In this document: positions 42,544 to 51,187 of the stretch, piece after piece
How positions within the stretch are numbered: position 1 is the first letter of the stretch
Layout: each line of letters begins with the position of its first letter
From: Arthrobacter sp. 260
GTDB lineage: Bacteria; Actinomycetota; Actinomycetes; Actinomycetales; Micrococcaceae
NCBI RefSeq assembly: GCF_013116745.1
Contig: NZ_JABFOE010000003.1
Location: 186,001-250,000 of the forward strand
Length of the DNA: 64,000 nt
Direction: 5' to 3'
Notes under the pieces: generated by a model
The model's input: only the letters and a program-made list of their open reading frames with translations
What the model was told of the DNA's origin: nothing
Database searches by the model: none
Made by a program: the position numbers and the translations under genes

Positions 42544-44043
42544 TCATCCACCCCTGGTGAGGTCCCGGGTGGCAGGGCCTTCCAGAAGGGTGCCCTCGGC
42601 CGTGAAGCGCGATCCGTGAAGAGGGCAGTCCCAGGACCGTTCGGCGTCGTTCCAGCCCAGGACTCCGCCAAGATGGGGGCACACGGCCGAGACGCGGTGC
42701 GTGACGCCGTCCACCACGCAGACCCCCTCGGGACGGGCACCGGTGCGGACCACCACTCCCTGGCCCTCCGGTGGGTTGACAGTCGAGGTTCGCGCGAGTG
42801 ACCCCAACCACCCGTTGATCAGTTCGAGCCCGGCACCAGCATTGGACTTCACGGTGCTGAGGGCGTCCTGGGGGGCGACCCTGGTGGCGTACAACTTGCG
42901 GGCCCACGGCATGTGGCCGCCGAGGATCTCCGCCGACAGGGCGAGGGCAGCGGCCACTGCGTTGGTCAGACCCCACTTGTTGTAACCGGTGGCCGTATAG
43001 ATGTTGTGGCGACTCAGGGGCAGCCTGCCCACGTAGGGAACCGCGGAGGCCGGTTCGTAGTCCTGAGCGGACCAGTGATGGACCGGGTGTACCGAGCCGA
43101 AGTGTTGCTGGGTCCACCGGACCAAGTCATCGACGAGGCCCTGCGTGTGGGTTTGGCGGCCCACCCGGTGCCCATTACCGCCGGTGATCAGGTACTTCCG
43201 GCTGTTGACCACGCTGGTGCGCAGGGAGCGGGTGGGCGGGTCGACTGACAGGTACATCCCGTCCAGTTCCAACGGTGAACCCTCCTCGGCGGTGAAGGCA
43301 ACAGCATAGGACCTTTGCGGGGTGAGAACCGAGAAGTGCCCGCCCCGGTCGAGAATCGGGGTGCCGGTCGCAAGGATCAGATGTTCGGCCATCACTGGCC
43401 CCCTGGCCGTGTTCACCCGGATCTTGTCACCTTTCAGCTTGCCGGTGGTGATCCCTTCAACCCGGACACCTTCGATCAGCGCTCCGCCGTGGGAGCGCAG
43501 GTCAGCAACAAGGCCAGCCAGCACCTGCAGGGGATGAAACTGCGCCTGCCCTGCAAGTCGGAGCGAACTGGTCACCGCAAAGGGCAGGGAGGATTCGTTG
43601 CCGAGCGTCGGTGACAGTCCCGCTGCTCGACAGGCATCAAGCTCCGCGGCCAGGACGGTGGCGCCGGTGGCGGTGACCGAGTAGTTCACCGCATCGGCGG
43701 TATCGAACGGGATTCCGTGCTCACGGCAGAACCGCAGCAACCAGGACTGGCCCTCCAGGTTGCCGGTGACGTAATGGCGCGCTGTCTCGGCACCGTGATG
43801 CCGGATGATGGTGGAAAGCTGGGTCCCTTGCAGGAGCGACACCTTTCCCGTGGTGTTGCCGGTAGTGACATCGCCTGCACGACGCGCTTCCAGGACGGCG
43901 ACCCGTTGCCCGGAGCGCGCCAACAGAAGCGCGGTACTGATTCCGGTGATGCCCGCACCCACCACCACCGAGTCATAGCTGGCGCCGGGGGTGAAAGGAT
44001 CGGCCGGAACCGGGGGCCGGCTCGCCTGCCACAGGGATGTCAT
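42544..44043 (-). CDS. FAD-dependent oxidoreductase with C-terminal Rieske domain
   Basis: A 499-residue protein. The N-terminal 375 residues are a D-amino-acid-oxidase-type FAD domain (VVVGAGITGISTALLLARSG near residue 25; GNTTGKVSLLQG). Residues about 420-495 form a Rieske [2Fe-2S] domain with CPHLGG and CPLHGS providing the two Cys-His ligand pairs. The fusion is a known but poorly characterised family in bacteria. It is presumably cytoplasmic; its substrate is unknown. It ends just before the pstS promoter region. Confidence 0.92.
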   Translation of the reverse strand: MTSLWQASRPPVPADPFTPGASYDSVVVGAGITGISTALLLARSGQRVAVLEARRAGDVTTGNTTGKVSLLQGTQLSTIIRHHGAETARHYVTGNLEGQSWLLRFCREHGIPFDTADAVNYSVTATGATVLAAELDACRAAGLSPTLGNESSLPFAVTSSLRLAGQAQFHPLQVLAGLVADLRSHGGALIEGVRVEGITTGKLKGDKIRVNTARGPVMAEHLILATGTPILDRGGHFSVLTPQRSYAVAFTAEEGSPLELDGMYLSVDPPTRSLRTSVVNSRKYLITGGNGHRVGRQTHTQGLVDDLVRWTQQHFGSVHPVHHWSAQDYEPASAVPYVGRLPLSRHNIYTATGYNKWGLTNAVAAALALSAEILGGHMPWARKLYATRVAPQDALSTVKSNAGAGLELINGWLGSLARTSTVNPPEGQGVVVRTGARPEGVCVVDGVTHRVSAVCPHLGGVLGWNDAERSWDCPLHGSRFTAEGTLLEGPATRDLTRGG

Positions 44044-44160
44044 GGGGTACCTTCCGCCGTTGGAGTCTGGGACCTAAGCCCACTCCCAAATCCCCGTCCC
44101 GTCAAGGAATTCCAGGTATAGCCGGGTTGCCGCGGTGAGCAGAGACGAGATGGAGTAAGT

Positions 44161-45228
44161 ATGCTGATTATTGTGCCGCCGACGGAAGAGGACGATGTGA
44201 CGGAACCGAAGCGGTCAGTACTCTTGGACGCCGGGTCAAAGACCCAGGATGCGCTCTACGACCAGGGAACCGCTGCTGCGGGTTCGGTCGCTGGGGCCCT
44301 TGCTCTTGCCGCCGAGCTAGGAAGATCAGCCCCTTTGCCCGGGACTGGATCGACTCTTCAGCTCTGGGAAACACTGGCAACCCTCGCCGCCGCCGACCTG
44401 ACTGTCGCACGTACCGTTGAACCCCACCTGGATGCTCTCGCCATCCTGGCCCAGGCTGGCCAGCCGGCCACTGAGGGAACCTGGGGGGTGTTTGCTGCCG
44501 AGGGACCAGGAACCCGCCTTGAGGCACACCCGCACGATCACCAGGGCTGGCTTTTGACCGGACGGAAACCCTGGTGCTCGCTCGCCGGCAGGCTCGACCA
44601 TGCGGTCGTTACGGCGCATCTGCCCGGCGGTGGACGGCGTGCTTTCGCCGTGGCCCTCGGCCAGCCGGGAGTTACCCCTGTCACGGGCACCTGGGTGAGC
44701 AGAGGTTTGAGCGCAGTCGACAGTGGGCCAATCGATTTCGACCAGGCCGTGGCCACGCCGGTGGGTGACGACTCGTGGTACCTGGTGCGTGACGGTTTCG
44801 CCTGGGGCGGGCTCGGCGTCGCCGCCTGTTGGTATGGCGGCGCGGTGGGGGTGGCGCGGCGCCTGTTGCGCTCGATCGGTGACCGGGCACCGGACCAGCT
44901 TGCCCTGATGCACCTGGGCGAGGTGGATCGTCAACTGCACGCCGCCCGGGTTTCGCTCGCCACTGCCGCGGACGCCATCGACGCGGGCAGGGCCAGCGGC
45001 GACGCCGGCGCGCTCCTCGCCGCGCGGGTACGAAGCATTGTGGCTGACGCTGCAGAGGCAATCCTTACGACGGTAGGCCACGCTCTGGGGCCAGCACCCC
45101 TGGTTCTTGAGGAGGAGCATGCTCGCCGGGTCGCCGACCTGCAGGTCTACCTGAGGCAGCATCACGCCGAGCGGGATGCCGTCTCCCTGGGGCAACGGCT
45201 CATGGGAACGGGGGAAGGCCAGTGGTGA
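44161..45228 (+). CDS. Acyl-CoA dehydrogenase-like protein
   Basis: A 355-residue protein resembling the acyl-CoA dehydrogenase fold: a helical N-terminus, a beta domain with GWLLTGRKPWCSLAGRLDHAVVTA, and a C-terminal helical bundle (VAACWYGGAVGVARRLLR ... LHLGEVDRQLHAARVSL type). It is shorter than typical (about 380) and I cannot place the usual catalytic Glu, so it may have a non-canonical role. The ATG at 44161 has GGAG 5 nt upstream; a GTG at 44197 is an alternative. The stop overlaps the next gene by 7 bp. It is the first gene of a three-gene operon with PIG-L/methyltransferase and GT2 genes. Confidence 0.75.
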   Translation: MLIIVPPTEEDDVTEPKRSVLLDAGSKTQDALYDQGTAAAGSVAGALALAAELGRSAPLPGTGSTLQLWETLATLAAADLTVARTVEPHLDALAILAQAGQPATEGTWGVFAAEGPGTRLEAHPHDHQGWLLTGRKPWCSLAGRLDHAVVTAHLPGGGRRAFAVALGQPGVTPVTGTWVSRGLSAVDSGPIDFDQAVATPVGDDSWYLVRDGFAWGGLGVAACWYGGAVGVARRLLRSIGDRAPDQLALMHLGEVDRQLHAARVSLATAADAIDAGRASGDAGALLAARVRSIVADAAEAILTTVGHALGPAPLVLEEEHARRVADLQVYLRQHHAERDAVSLGQRLMGTGEGQW

Positions 45229-46583
45229 GCTTCACGCACGACGACGGCGGTACACCGGAACATCGCTGGAGCCAGGACTGGCGCAGCGACGCACGGCTCA
45301 GTGTCGAGTCTCTGTTCGACGGCCGCTTGCCGGAGCGGGTGATCGTCGTCGCAGCGCACCCGGACGACGAGACGCTCGGCGCTGCGGGGCTGGTGCGGCG
45401 CCTGGCGCACGCCGGAGTTGTTACCGACATCGTGGTCGCCACCAACGGCGAGGCCTCCCACCCGCACTCGCCGACGCACACTCCCGTTCAGTTGGGGGGC
45501 GTACGGCGCCGCGAACTTGAGGACGCCGTCGAGATGCTCGCACCTTCCGCGCGGGTACGCTTCCTTGGCCTCCCGGACGGATCGCTGGCAGCCGACGAAC
45601 TGGTGGGGCTGCTCCGCCAGGAGATTGACTCCGGCGGACGAACCGGTGAGCGCACGCTGCTGGTGGCACCGTGGCGTGGGGACGGGCATGGTGACCACGA
45701 AGCTGCCGGACATGCCGCAGCCCAGCTCGCCGCCGAACTGAACCTGCCGCTGCTGGAATACCCGGTGTGGCTCTGGCATTGGGCAACCCCGGACTCGCCG
45801 GAGGTGCCCTGGGATCAGCTCGCGGTGCTGGACCTGGCCGGCGACGAACAAACGCTCAAACAGTCGGCGCTGCTCATGCATGCCAGCCAGACCGCGCCGC
45901 TTTCCGAGGAGCCGGGCGACGAAGCGCTGTTGGCCCCCGGTTTCCTGGAGCACTTCACCCGCGGGTTCGAGACCTTCATTCCCACGCCCTCATCGGGAGT
46001 CTTCGAGCGCCTCCATGCGGCCTCGGAAGACCCATGGGGACTGCAGGACCGCTTCTACGAACGCCGAAAGCGGTCGGTCGCCCTGGCGCTGCTCCCGCGG
46101 GAACGCTTCGTTGCAACCCTTGAACTGGGGTGTTCGATCGGAGTGCTGTCAGCCGAACTCGCGGCGCGCAGCGACTCCCTGCTCGCCCTGGACATCAGCC
46201 CGACCGCGGTGGCCGCCACTCATCGCCGGCTCGCCGACTTCCCGCGGGCGGAGGCTCGTGTGGCGTCAATTCCGCAGGACTGGCCGGCGGGCCAGTTCGA
46301 CCTTGTGGTGATCTCCGAGGTGGGGTACTTCCTGACCCGCACGCAACTGCTCGACGTCGTCGCCCGCGTCGTCGACTCCCTGGCGCCCGACGGCGTGGTC
46401 CTGCTCTGTCACTGGCGTCACCCGGTGGACGGTTGGGAACTCGACGGCGACACTGTGCACGAACTCTTCCGCAGCTCCGCACCGCTGGCGGTGTTCGCCG
46501 AGCACAGCGAGGAGGACTTCCGCATCGACCTCCTGGTGCACCCTCCCGCAGTGTCTGTGGCGCGGTCCACGGGGGTGCTGTGA
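45222..46583 (+). CDS. Fusion of PIG-L/LmbE deacetylase and NodS-like SAM methyltransferase
   Basis: A 453-residue two-domain protein. Residues about 35-220 are a PIG-L (LmbE) zinc deacetylase with VAAHPDDETLGA and the HGDHEAAGH motif. From about 245 the C-terminal part is a class I SAM-dependent methyltransferase (ELGCSIGVLSAELA, LALDISPTAV, then VISEVGYFL), similar to NodS-type N-methyltransferases. N-deacetylation of an amino sugar followed by N-methylation is a natural pairing, as in Nod-factor chemistry, but the real substrate is unknown. The start is GTG overlapping the upstream gene; the stop overlaps the GT2 start. Confidence 0.85.
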   Translation: MVSFTHDDGGTPEHRWSQDWRSDARLSVESLFDGRLPERVIVVAAHPDDETLGAAGLVRRLAHAGVVTDIVVATNGEASHPHSPTHTPVQLGGVRRRELEDAVEMLAPSARVRFLGLPDGSLAADELVGLLRQEIDSGGRTGERTLLVAPWRGDGHGDHEAAGHAAAQLAAELNLPLLEYPVWLWHWATPDSPEVPWDQLAVLDLAGDEQTLKQSALLMHASQTAPLSEEPGDEALLAPGFLEHFTRGFETFIPTPSSGVFERLHAASEDPWGLQDRFYERRKRSVALALLPRERFVATLELGCSIGVLSAELAARSDSLLALDISPTAVAATHRRLADFPRAEARVASIPQDWPAGQFDLVVISEVGYFLTRTQLLDVVARVVDSLAPDGVVLLCHWRHPVDGWELDGDTVHELFRSSAPLAVFAEHSEEDFRIDLLVHPPAVSVARSTGVL

Positions 46584-47305
46584 GCGGGCTGCAGCTACCC
46601 GGCGCGGTGACCGTCGTCGTCCCCGCCCGGAATGAGGAGGAAAGCCTCCCCCCGTGTCTCGCGGCGATTACGACTGCCGCACAGGTGCTGGCCGCCACCT
46701 ACCCGAGTATCGACCTTACTGTGACAGTGGTGCTGGACGGATGCACCGACGGGTCGGCAGGGGTGGTTGCTGACTACCCATTGGCCCAGTCGCTGGAGGT
46801 CGATTTTGCCTCGGTGGGGCTGGCTCGCCGCGCGGGTATTGGCTACGCCCTCTCCCGGTTGGCCCGACCCATGGAGGAGGTTTGGGTGGCCAACACTGAC
46901 GCGGATACCGTGGTGCCCGCGGACTGGCTGGTCGAACAATGCCGGCTCGCGGGGCAGGGTGTGCAGCTGGTGTTGGGCACCGTGGTGCCCGACCCGGTGG
47001 GCCTCGACTCGGAGCGCGCCCGCGCCTGGCATCAGGCACATCCGCTCGACGACGGGCACTCGTACGTCCATGGAGCGAATCTGGGTTTCCGTGCCGACGG
47101 CTATCTGGCGGTTGGGGAATTCGCTGCACTCCAGGTCCATGAGGACGCGGACCTCACGGACCGGTTGAAGGCGCATGGCATCACCTGGGCTGCGGTCGAC
47201 AGCATCAGGGCCACCACGTCGGCAAGGATGCTGGGTCGCACACCGGGCGGGTTTGCCGGTTACCTCCGGGAACTACCCCTGACTGGTCGTGGGGCCGCGG
47301 GTTAG
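46580..47305 (+). CDS. Family 2 glycosyltransferase (third gene of the PIG-L cluster)
   Basis: A 241-residue GT-A glycosyltransferase. VTVVVPARNEEESL opens the nucleotide-binding domain, VLDGCTDGSAG gives the second strand, and NTDADT carries the DxD metal motif; H-E-D-A-D near the end may be the catalytic base region. The start is GTG overlapping the upstream stop (GTGA). With the deacetylase-methyltransferase and acyl-CoA-dehydrogenase-like genes it forms one coupled operon that probably makes a modified glycoside. It is convergent with the next small gene by 4 bp. Confidence 0.85.
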   Translation: MSGLQLPGAVTVVVPARNEEESLPPCLAAITTAAQVLAATYPSIDLTVTVVLDGCTDGSAGVVADYPLAQSLEVDFASVGLARRAGIGYALSRLARPMEEVWVANTDADTVVPADWLVEQCRLAGQGVQLVLGTVVPDPVGLDSERARAWHQAHPLDDGHSYVHGANLGFRADGYLAVGEFAALQVHEDADLTDRLKAHGITWAAVDSIRATTSARMLGRTPGGFAGYLRELPLTGRGAAG

Positions 47306-47520
47306 CCAGCCCGTTTGAGCCGGTACCCGTCGTCGCAGTGAATCAGCCGGCGTCCGCCGCCATTATCGAGCTGAATCCACAGGACCGAGGCGTCATCGGT
47401 GCGCATTTCCACTGCACCGGCCACCGGGCCGTCACTGCGGTGGGTGAAGGCGACCTGCTGCCCACGGCGCAGAGTCGACCAATCCACAACGTCCTCTCGT
47501 AAATGCGATGAGCTGTCCAC
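47302..47520 (-). CDS. Small hypothetical protein
   Basis: A 72-residue soluble protein of no family I recognise. It reads as a small beta-rich domain (WSTLRRGQQVAFTHRSDGPV ... GGGRRLIHCDDGY). The GTG at 47520 is preferred because AAAGGA lies 5 nt upstream; a longer in-frame start at 47634 would overlap the SDR gene. Gene prediction rests on frame, codon use and ribosome-binding site only. Confidence 0.55.
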   Translation of the reverse strand: MDSSSHLREDVVDWSTLRRGQQVAFTHRSDGPVAGAVEMRTDDASVLWIQLDNGGGRRLIHCDDGYRLKRAG

Positions 47521-47618
47521 GGGGGTCCTTTCGGTACGGGAGGTGATTCCCTCAACGTACTGATCCCGCCTGAACGGCAGGTGAATTCCCCCTGGGAGTC
47601 CGGGGTAGGCCCGAGCCG

Positions 47619-48416
47619 CTAGACCGTGCGCCACTTCCCACTGGTGAGGTGCGAACCTGCCTGCGGGCCCATCTGCAGCATGCCCCCGTCGACAACCCAG
47701 GACGCCCCGTTTACATAGCTGGACGCGGGGGAGGCCAGGAACGCAATCACTGCAGCGACTTCCTCGGAAGCTCCGGGGCGGCCCAGCGGAATGCCCGGGC
47801 GGTCGATCTCGTGAGGGTCGTCGTCCTCGGCATCGTTCATCGCCGTTGAGATCTCACCGGGAAGCACAGCGTTAGCGGTGATTCCCTGATCGCCCAACTC
47901 CAAGGCGATGGTCTTGATCAGCCCGCCGAGGCCGTGCTTCGACGCATCATAGGCTGCGGAGCCGACGCGGGGCTGCTCCTGGTGCACGCTGGTGACGGCG
48001 ATAATCCTGCCGCCGTTCCCTGCCGAAATCATCTGTGCCGCGGCGCGCTGGATGCAGACGAACGCACCGTCGAGGTTCGCGGCGAGGGTGCCACGCCATT
48101 CGTCGTAGCTGGTCTCCATGAAGGGGGTCCCCCCGTTGACGCCCGCATTGTTGACGAACACATCGAGTCCGCCGAGTTCGCTGATCATCTTCTCGACCAC
48201 ATCTCCGCAGGCGGGAGCGTCAGTGGTGTCCAACTGGGAGACCACTGCCTTCTGTCCAAACTCGCGGACTAGACGCGCGGTCTCGTTGGCGCCGTCTTCA
48301 TCGGAGTGCCAGGTAATTCCGACGTCGCACCCTGCCTCGGCGAGGGCGAGGGCGGTGGCCCGGCCGATGCCGGAATCGGAACCGGTGACTATTGCTGTGC
48401 TGGGTGTGTATGCCAT
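47619..48416 (-). CDS. Short-chain dehydrogenase/reductase
   Basis: A 265-residue classical SDR. The cofactor-binding TGSDSGIGR lies at residues 11-19, NNAG at about 88-91, the catalytic Ser in TSVHQEQ and the Tyr-x3-Lys in YDASK. The C-terminal WVVDGGM is typical. It catalyses an NAD(P)-dependent alcohol/ketone interconversion; substrate unknown. It stands alone on the minus strand, between the PIG-L cluster and tRNA-Val. Confidence 0.9.
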   Translation of the reverse strand: MAYTPSTAIVTGSDSGIGRATALALAEAGCDVGITWHSDEDGANETARLVREFGQKAVVSQLDTTDAPACGDVVEKMISELGGLDVFVNNAGVNGGTPFMETSYDEWRGTLAANLDGAFVCIQRAAAQMISAGNGGRIIAVTSVHQEQPRVGSAAYDASKHGLGGLIKTIALELGDQGITANAVLPGEISTAMNDAEDDDPHEIDRPGIPLGRPGASEEVAAVIAFLASPASSYVNGASWVVDGGMLQMGPQAGSHLTSGKWRTV

Positions 48417-48474
48417 GGTCCCTATCCTTCCGAGGATTCAACAGGGAAAGCAAGCCTGCTGACCTTGCCGGGAC

Positions 48475-48508
48475 ACAAAACCGGCCCAACGCTGAGGCGT
48501 TGGGCCGG
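48475..48508 (-). terminator. Rho-independent terminator of tRNA-Val
   Basis: A 12-bp perfect stem CCGGCCCAACGC / GCGTTGGGCCGG with a 4-nt loop is followed by TTTTG on the minus strand, just behind the tRNA. Confidence 0.9.
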
Positions 48509-48511
48509 TGG

Positions 48512-48588
48512 TGGTGCCTGCGCGGGGCCTTGATCCCCGGGCCTTCCGCGTGTGAAGCGGATGCTCTACCAGACTGAGCTACACAGGC
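48512..48588 (-). tRNA. tRNA-Val (anticodon CAC)
   Basis: A 77-nt tRNA with CCA encoded. The acceptor stem GCCTGTG/CGCAGGC (one G-U pair), D-arm, anticodon stem TCCGC/GCGGA with loop TTCACAC (anticodon CAC) and T-stem CGGGG/CCCCG are all paired. The T-loop reads ATCAAGG rather than TTCRANT. Confidence 0.92.
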
Positions 48589-48667
48589 GGGTGTGACTCC
48601 CTGCAACTACAGGAGGACAGTTGTTAGTTTAGGCCATACTCGGGCCACAGGAAATTCGCCGGTCCTG

Positions 48668-49687
48668 CTACACGGAATCGCGGATGACGAGGGAGGTGGG
48701 AAGCATCGTCACCCGGTCGGTCGGGATTCCCTCGATCAGGTTCACCAGGGTCTCAGCCATCTTCTTGCCCAACTCGATGATCGGATGGTGCACGGTGGTC
48801 AACGCTGGTGTCACCGAGGTGGCGAAGGAATCGTCGTCGAAACCGACGACGGCGATATCCTCGGGGATGCGCAGACCCCTCCCCTGAATCGCGGTGTACG
48901 CTCCCGCGGCCATCTGGTCGTTACCCGCAAAGACGGCGTCCAGGGGGCCGCCGCGGTCCAGCAGGCGCTGCATCGCGCGGGTCCCGGACACCTGGGTGAA
49001 GTCACCGGTCTCCACCAGGGACTCCCCGAGTCCAGCCTCCTGGACAGCGGCCCGCCAGCCGGCGAGCCGGTCGATACCGGGCGGCATGTCCTGGGGCCCG
49101 GCGATCGTCGCTACATGCACCCGCCCGGAGTCGGTGAGTTGGCGGGTGGCGTTGTAGGCGGCCTGCTCGTTGTCGACCTCGACGTAGTAGCTCTCCCTGC
49201 CGCCCACCAGCGGGCGTCCAGCGAACACCATCGGCAGTGACCCCGAGAGGTGCGTCCAGGAGTGGTCCCCGCTGTGGTGGGAGACCACCAGGACGCCGTC
49301 GACGTTGCCGCCGAGCAGGAAACTGCGGGTCTTCTCCGGCTTCGATTCGGACGAGATCACCATGTTGAGGGTGTAGTCGGTGTCGGTCAGGTACATGGCG
49401 ATGCCCTCCACCACCGAGGCGAAGAACGGGTCGGCGAAGACCTTCGACGTCGACTCGGGGACGATCAGGGTTACCGTGTTCGCCCGGCGCTTGGCGAGGG
49501 AACGGGCGGCACGGTTCGGCGTGTAGTCCAGCGCGAGGATCGCCTTTTTCACCGATTGCGCAAGCTCAGGGTCGACGCTTGGGGAGCCGTTGACAACGCG
49601 GGATACCGTGGCCCGTGAAACCCCGGCCAGCGCCGCCACCATTTCCAGGGTGGCGACCGGCCGGGGTCCGCTTGTGTCCTGCGTCAT
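48668..49687 (-). CDS. LacI-family transcriptional regulator (CebR-like)
   Basis: A 339-residue repressor. The N-terminal HTH is ATLEMVAALAGVSRATVSRVVNG with the hinge helix YTPNRAARSLA; the remainder is a periplasmic-binding-like sugar-sensing domain (VVGFDDDSFATSV, FAGNDQMAAGA). It is the last gene of a sugar uptake and beta-glucosidase operon on the same strand, 39 bp after the glucosidase. The gene order and the operator type (AGAGAGCGCTCTCT) resemble the Streptomyces cebR-cebEFG-bglC system, so cellobiose or another beta-glucoside is the likely inducer (inference). Confidence 0.92.
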   Translation of the reverse strand: MTQDTSGPRPVATLEMVAALAGVSRATVSRVVNGSPSVDPELAQSVKKAILALDYTPNRAARSLAKRRANTVTLIVPESTSKVFADPFFASVVEGIAMYLTDTDYTLNMVISSESKPEKTRSFLLGGNVDGVLVVSHHSGDHSWTHLSGSLPMVFAGRPLVGGRESYYVEVDNEQAAYNATRQLTDSGRVHVATIAGPQDMPPGIDRLAGWRAAVQEAGLGESLVETGDFTQVSGTRAMQRLLDRGGPLDAVFAGNDQMAAGAYTAIQGRGLRIPEDIAVVGFDDDSFATSVTPALTTVHHPIIELGKKMAETLVNLIEGIPTDRVTMLPTSLVIRDSV

Positions 49688-49726
49688 TGTCTTCTCCGAG
49701 GTCTCGAACGTACTGCTGAGACTACT

Positions 49727-51187
49727 TTAAGCTCCTGTCGGGGAGAGCGACGCTGTCCGGGCACCGGAAATGACACGAGCGTACGCGAGCCCACTGTCTT
49801 TGACTGTCCGCTCGAACGAGTCGTAGTCCACCCGCACTATCCCGAATCGCTTGCCGTACCCCCAGGACCATTCGAAGTTGTCCAGGAGAGACCACACGAA
49901 GTAGCCGCGGACGTCCGCGCCCTTGTCGAGTGCTTCGCCGACGGCGGCGATGTGATCGAGGATGAAGCGCGTGCGCTCCTCGTCGTGAACCATCCCGTCG
50001 CTGCTGACGTCGTCGTCGTACGCGGCACCGTTCTCGGTGACGTACAACGGGGGCAGCGTCGGGTACTCGTCGCCCAGCCGGAGGAGGAGGTCGCGCAGCC
50101 CATCCGGGTTGACCTCCCAGTCCATTGCGGTCCGAGGCAGCCCGCGGCTCGGGAACGCGATGTCCTCCGAACCGATCCAGCAGGACGACGTCGGCCGGGT
50201 GGCGCCCCCGGAATGACCGTCGCCCCCCTCGGTGTTCGGGTGTCCGCTGATCAGGTCGTCGTGATAATGGTTGACGCCCAGGAAATCGAGGGGGGTGCCG
50301 ATCACATCGAGATCACCCGGCTGGATCACCTCCCGGATGCCGAACTGTTCAAGGTCCGCGAGGGTGTCCTCCGGGTAGGCGCCGCGAAGAATCGGGTCCA
50401 GGAAGATCCGGTTCTGGAGGGAGTCGAACCTGCGGGCCGCGTCGAGGTCCACCGGGTCGGCGGGATCGCGGGGAATCGAGTTGCTCAGGTTGAGCGTGAT
50501 CCCAAGATGCTGGGCCCCCCGGTCCCGGAGTTCGTTAACTGCCAGGCCGTGCGCCAGGTGCTGGTGATGAATGGCTGCCACCGCTGCGCGTGGATCCTGT
50601 CGACCGGGCGCGTGAACGCCAGCGGCATAGCCCAGCAGGGACGAGCAGAAGGGTTCGTTGAAGGTGGTCCAGTGCTGCACCCGGTCTCCGAGTGCTGAAT
50701 AGACGTCATTGGCGTAGTCAACGAACCGCAACGCCGTATCCCGGTTCGCCCAGCCCCCCTTCTCCTCAAGCGCCTGCGGGAGGTCCCAGTGGTAAAGGGT
50801 CAGCCAGGGCAGGATCCCGGCCTCCAGGAGGTTGTCGACGAGACGGGAGTAGAAGTCCAGTCCTTCGGTGTTGGGCCCGCGACCGCCGGGACGCACCCGC
50901 GCCCAGCTGGTCGAGAACCGGTAGGAGCCAAGCCCCAGTTCCTTCATGAGCGCTACATCCTCGGGCATCCGGTGATAGTGCTGCACCGCATCCTCGGGGG
51001 TGTCCCCGTGGGCGACCGCACCCGGTACCCGGGCGAAAGCGTCCCAGACGGAGTCCTCCTTCCCGCCCTCGTGGCCTGCGCCCTCCACCTGGGCAGCGGC
51101 GGTGGCTGAACCCCACAGGAAGCCCTGCGGCCAGTGGCGGGCGGGGTCGGCGCCGGTGGCACCGTGGTGTGTTGCATTCAATGGCAT
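49727..51187 (-). CDS. Family 1 glycoside hydrolase, beta-glucosidase of the sugar uptake operon
   Basis: A 486-residue GH1 enzyme without signal peptide. Acid/base Glu in TFNEPFCSSLLGYAAG and nucleophile Glu in YVTENGAAYDD; the WSLLDNFEWSWGYGKRFGIV block is intact. It should hydrolyse imported cellobiose or cello-oligosaccharides inside the cell. The start overlaps the malG-type stop by 1 bp (TAATG), so translation is coupled to the transporter genes. It is similar in layout but not the same gene as the GH1 at 36760-38118. Confidence 0.94.
   Translation of the reverse strand: MPLNATHHGATGADPARHWPQGFLWGSATAAAQVEGAGHEGGKEDSVWDAFARVPGAVAHGDTPEDAVQHYHRMPEDVALMKELGLGSYRFSTSWARVRPGGRGPNTEGLDFYSRLVDNLLEAGILPWLTLYHWDLPQALEEKGGWANRDTALRFVDYANDVYSALGDRVQHWTTFNEPFCSSLLGYAAGVHAPGRQDPRAAVAAIHHQHLAHGLAVNELRDRGAQHLGITLNLSNSIPRDPADPVDLDAARRFDSLQNRIFLDPILRGAYPEDTLADLEQFGIREVIQPGDLDVIGTPLDFLGVNHYHDDLISGHPNTEGGDGHSGGATRPTSSCWIGSEDIAFPSRGLPRTAMDWEVNPDGLRDLLLRLGDEYPTLPPLYVTENGAAYDDDVSSDGMVHDEERTRFILDHIAAVGEALDKGADVRGYFVWSLLDNFEWSWGYGKRFGIVRVDYDSFERTVKDSGLAYARVISGARTASLSPTGA

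Noticed and set aside
41369-43117. 582-codon extension of pstS upstream
   Set aside because: The extra N-terminal part overlaps the FAD/Rieske gene and lacks homology; the signal peptide, PHO box and -10 box fix the start at 42493.
46130-47305. 391-codon upstream extension of the GT2 gene
   Set aside because: The extra part overlaps the methyltransferase domain in another frame; the GTG at 46580 begins right before the conserved VTVVVPARNEEE strand and overlaps the previous stop.
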